NCBI GenBank assembly: GCA_046350675.1 | Contig: JAXLZZ010000008.1 | Span: 1 to 64,000, forward strand | Length of the DNA stretch: 64,000 nucleotides | Source: JAXLZZ01 sp046350675 | GTDB lineage: Bacteria; Patescibacteriota; Saccharimonadia; Saccharimonadales; UBA4665 | Direction: 5' to 3' | Position numbers and translations under genes: made by a program | In this document: positions 60,511-64,000 of the stretch, one piece after another | Layout of the letters: each line of letters opens with the position of its first letter | Position numbering within the stretch: the stretch's first letter is position 1 | Notes under the pieces: generated by a model | Seen by the model: the letters and a program-made list of their open reading frames with translations, nothing else | Database searches by the model: none | Told to the model about the DNA's origin: nothing

Positions 60511-61203
60511 CTACGAGGTTGGCGGTTTTTCAGACGGAAAGTTTGGCGTCGGTATGTAGTGCTGTTGGGCTAGGGCGCGTTGGTTAAAGACGCTTAAGCC
60601 CCTCAATGCCTCGTTGATGGATTGCTGTTTGACCTCTTCTTGATCAAAGATTTGTGGATCAGCCTTAAGCATATCAATGTACTCGGAGATTCGTTGCGAC
60701 TGCGTACCAATAAATCGATGTCCGTCGATCGCCCCATATATCACATGAGCTCCTATGAGATCTGGTGCAAGATAATGGTGTGAGCCGCGCTGGCTCTCAA
60801 TAGCTTCCGGCGGTGACAGATTCACATATGCAGCGTGTAAGACCGGCAAGTTGTCATTCTGGAGGTCTATCGGATGCTCAGACAAGCTGCGAGCCAGTAA
60901 GTGCCCGGTGTAACTGTGTAGACGATCATTCTTCTTTTCGTCTTCTAGCTCAGGACGCGCATTCGGCTCTTCTGCTTCCCAAAGTAGGTTATGCAACACA
61001 TGCTCTTCAAATGGCTGTAAGGTGCGTTTTGGATCTAGCAAGAAGTCATGTGCATGCACCAGTGGCACGTCAGAATGCTCCTCTAGATGGGCCGCGGTTT
61101 TACGGGTGGCAACCACGTTCATATCGGCTTCGTGAATTGCTCCAGCGAGCTCAACAACCCCAGTCTTATCACTGGCCATAAGTAATACGTTTCTTTCAGA
61201 CAT
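60511..61203 (-). CDS. stand-alone PurH N-terminal (MGS/IMP cyclohydrolase)-like protein
   Basis: 230 residues. The first 55 (NVLLMASDKTGVVELAGAIH, then NVVATRKTAAHLEEHSDVPL) match the start of the IMP cyclohydrolase domain of PurH, where SDKTG and the GGTA-type turn shape the active site; here GGT is replaced by RKT. VLHAAYVNLSPPEAIES may match the VVVNLYPF strand. The transformylase half is missing and no purine genes are near, so a diverged role such as ligand sensing is possible. TGTTATAAT ends 9 bases before the ATG. Confidence 0.55.
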   Translation of the reverse strand: MSERNVLLMASDKTGVVELAGAIHEADMNVVATRKTAAHLEEHSDVPLVHAHDFLLDPKRTLQPFEEHVLHNLLWEAEEPNARPELEDEKKNDRLHSYTGHLLARSLSEHPIDLQNDNLPVLHAAYVNLSPPEAIESQRGSHHYLAPDLIGAHVIYGAIDGHRFIGTQSQRISEYIDMLKADPQIFDQEEVKQQSINEALRGLSVFNQRALAQQHYIPTPNFPSEKPPTS

Positions 61204-61212
61204 AGACAGTAT

Positions 61213-61221
61213 ATTATAACA
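61213..61221 (-). promoter_or_regulatory. extended -10 promoter of the PurH-like gene
   Basis: TGTTATAAT, 9 bases before the ATG at 61201-61203. Confidence 0.65.
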
Positions 61222-61277
61222 CTCTAAATAAATTTATGCAATGCAGTTGTGCTCATGGTTTACAGGGGCCCTTATAG

Positions 61278-61283
61278 TATAAT
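61278..61283 (+). promoter_or_regulatory. -10 box of the 61290-61880 gene
   Basis: TATAAT ends 6 bases before the ATG at 61290, a leaderless arrangement; no clear -35. Confidence 0.55.
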
Positions 61284-61289
61284 TCCCGC

Positions 61290-61880
61290 ATGATACATCA
61301 AGAAGGCTTTCCTAATACCCGTAGAAAAGTTGCCTTGTGGGGCACAATACTCGGACTCACAGTCGCGGGAATTGGCTGTGGCGAGAACGATGAGAAGCAA
61401 AGTGCTGCAAGCCAGACCACTCCTCCAGCAGTTAAAGTACCGAGCAATGCCGATCTGCCACTGCAATGCGCAGATGAAAGTTATGTCGCTAAACAAGGTG
61501 AATTAATACGCATCAAGCTCGATGACGACTATCGAATAAGCGTGGTAAACGCTGGCATTGCATATGGTGCGCATTTAATTGCTGCTACTCTTTATGATCG
61601 CCAAACTGAGCAAAATGTCGACTCCCAGATGGCTGATAATCTAAAAGATATAAATTTTGTCCGCCACCTACCTGCGACTGGTGAGACAGAAACTGTATAT
61701 CGAGTAGAGACAGAAGCAATTCCCGGCAACACTCAAGAAGTAAGCATCAGTCTTTGCTCTCGAAGCCCAAGCGATATGGATGCAACGTGGCAGCACGTAA
61801 AAGATGATGCATTCAGCATTATCCAACCTCCCACTGGCCCTACCACAAATCAACCCTCAGCCCACAATAGCCAGATTTAA
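61290..61880 (+). CDS. exported protein, possible lipoprotein
   Basis: 196 residues. A basic start (RRK at 11-13) and a hydrophobic stretch (VALWGTILGLTVAGIGC) resemble a signal peptide. The Cys at the end could be a lipidation site, but the residue at -3 is Gly instead of Leu/Val/Ile, so this is uncertain. A Ser/Thr/Pro-rich linker leads into a mature domain with strands (LIRIKLDDDYRISVVNAGIA, TETVYRVETEA) and two further cysteines (QCADES, LCSRSP) that could form a disulfide. No family recognised. It is convergent with the 16S transcript. Confidence 0.7.
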   Translation: MIHQEGFPNTRRKVALWGTILGLTVAGIGCGENDEKQSAASQTTPPAVKVPSNADLPLQCADESYVAKQGELIRIKLDDDYRISVVNAGIAYGAHLIAATLYDRQTEQNVDSQMADNLKDINFVRHLPATGETETVYRVETEAIPGNTQEVSISLCSRSPSDMDATWQHVKDDAFSIIQPPTGPTTNQPSAHNSQI

Positions 61881-61888
61881 TGGCAAAC

Positions 61889-61917
61889 TAAAAAGAGTCC
61901 TCTCGCAAGGAACTCTT
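61889..61917 (-). terminator. terminator of the 16S transcription unit
   Basis: AAGAGTTCC pairs with GGACTCTT around TTGCGAGA and is followed by TTTTAG in minus-strand RNA, 270 bases after the 16S 3' end. Confidence 0.8.
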
Positions 61918-62186
61918 AGTAGTCAGTGGCTCGAACGCGAACGTTCTAAAACTGAATTGTGCATTCTAACCTTACGGCTAGATAAATCACTTCCTCGGGT
62001 TTAGGTTGGTGCAAGCACCAACCTAACTCCTGCGGAGTGCATTATCAACGTCAGTCGTAGTTTACAGAAACTGAGTGGTGTCGACCACCGAAGTGGTAAG
62101 TGGATTGTCAGTACTGATTTACAATCCATCGACATCGACCTAGTTCACTTGTGATTACTCGACGAGTGACTAGTATATCTCCCTAG
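61918..62186 (-). other. pre-16S 3' flank
   Basis: Holds the perfect hairpin TTAGGTTGGTG-caag-CACCAACCTAA (62001-62026) and the 16S processing arm ATCAACGTCAGT (62044-62055), which is complementary to 63893-63904. No tRNA or gene. Confidence 0.65.
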
Positions 62187-63650
<1,464 letters not shown>

Positions 63651-64000
63651 GATGGAGGTCGTCTCATCTGGTTAAACCTCATGAACGCTGACGGCGTAAA
63701 CGCCGTATTAACGATCAACAAGGTTCATCCTGAGTCAACAACGAGCTCTCCAAAAAAGAATCTATTCCTAAACTTCAGTCAAAACATGTCTTGTTTACGA
63801 CCCTAAGGTCGAAACGAAACCTGACTTACTGTTGAGAGCCGTGGAAGGCTCTCGTGTTTAAAACATAGTTCGTGTATCCCGAAGGATACTGAACTGACGT
63901 TGATTGTCCACTCAAGGTAAGAGTGGACATCGGTTCTCTACCGAAGTAGATTGCCGATTTGCACAATTCAATTTTTAACGTTCAAATGGCCGATTTTAGA
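63651..64000 (-). other. pre-16S 5' leader
   Basis: Contains the processing arm ACTGACGTTGAT (63893-63904), the perfect hairpin GTCCACTC/GAGTGGAC (about 63906-63928) and CTACTTCGGTAG. A degenerate copy of the 16S 5' end lies at 63719-63762. The promoter must lie beyond the window. No gene. Confidence 0.65.

Overview
The window comes from a member of Candidatus Saccharibacteria (TM7, Patescibacteria/CPR). The 16S gene at the right end contains the signatures targeted by the classic TM7-specific primers: GAGAGGATGATCAGCCAG, ACTGGGCGTAAAGAGTTGC and the complement of GACCTGACATCATCCCCTCC. It also has the TM7-type GCAGCCGCGGTCATACG stretch. UGA is used as a stop, so the code is standard. Nearly all genes lie on the minus strand.

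Layout. 1-9021: the N-terminal 3007 codons of a giant beta-repeat surface protein that runs off the left edge. 9.6-22.6 kb: a housekeeping block on the minus strand with rplU (bL21), ileS behind a T-box leader, a small thioredoxin-like gene, nrdJ and nrdR, ftsZ, ftsA, map, adk, a yqeY-like gene and rpsU (bS21). 22.7-36.7 kb: small unknown genes, a winged-helix regulator, priA, def-fmt, infB, rpsA, a ROK-family gene, a zincin, two KGG-repeat proteins, membrane proteins and a possible ADP-ribosyltransferase-like protein. 36.7-41.4 kb: a 5S and a greatly enlarged 23S rRNA gene (about 3.67 kb) with their own promoter, processing stem and terminator. 41.5-42.3 kb: a GIY-YIG endonuclease gene lying between the arms of a palindromic repeat. 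42317-57100: a second giant surface protein of 4927 residues with a peptidase-S74-type autoproteolytic chaperone domain. 57.2-61.9 kb: small membrane or unknown proteins plus tRNA-Ile and tRNA-Ala. 62.2-63.65 kb: the 16S gene, 21 kb from the 23S gene and separately terminated.

The two giant proteins are paralogous in their repeats and have N-terminal membrane anchors; with the small membrane protein beside the second one they look like the surface-fibre machinery of an epibiont. The housekeeping genes cover translation (IleRS, IF-2, S1, bL21, bS21, def/fmt/map for N-terminal Met processing), B12-dependent deoxynucleotide synthesis with its NrdR regulator, division (FtsZ/FtsA) and replication restart (PriA).

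The strongest non-gene signals are: (i) a REP-like palindrome family (GTCATTTCGAG...) whose arms flank a GIY-YIG gene, and which is also inserted in frame in priA and in the 23S gene; (ii) three long palindromic elements sharing an apical GCCGTAC/GTACGGC-type hairpin, placed directly after the stop codons of rplU, nrdJ and rpsU; (iii) AATTG-rich repeats that form extra rods in the 23S rRNA and occur otherwise only around rRNA and tRNA genes; (iv) many genes with a -10 box 6-10 bases before the start codon, implying leaderless mRNAs; (v) a structured, unassigned leader before nrdJ.
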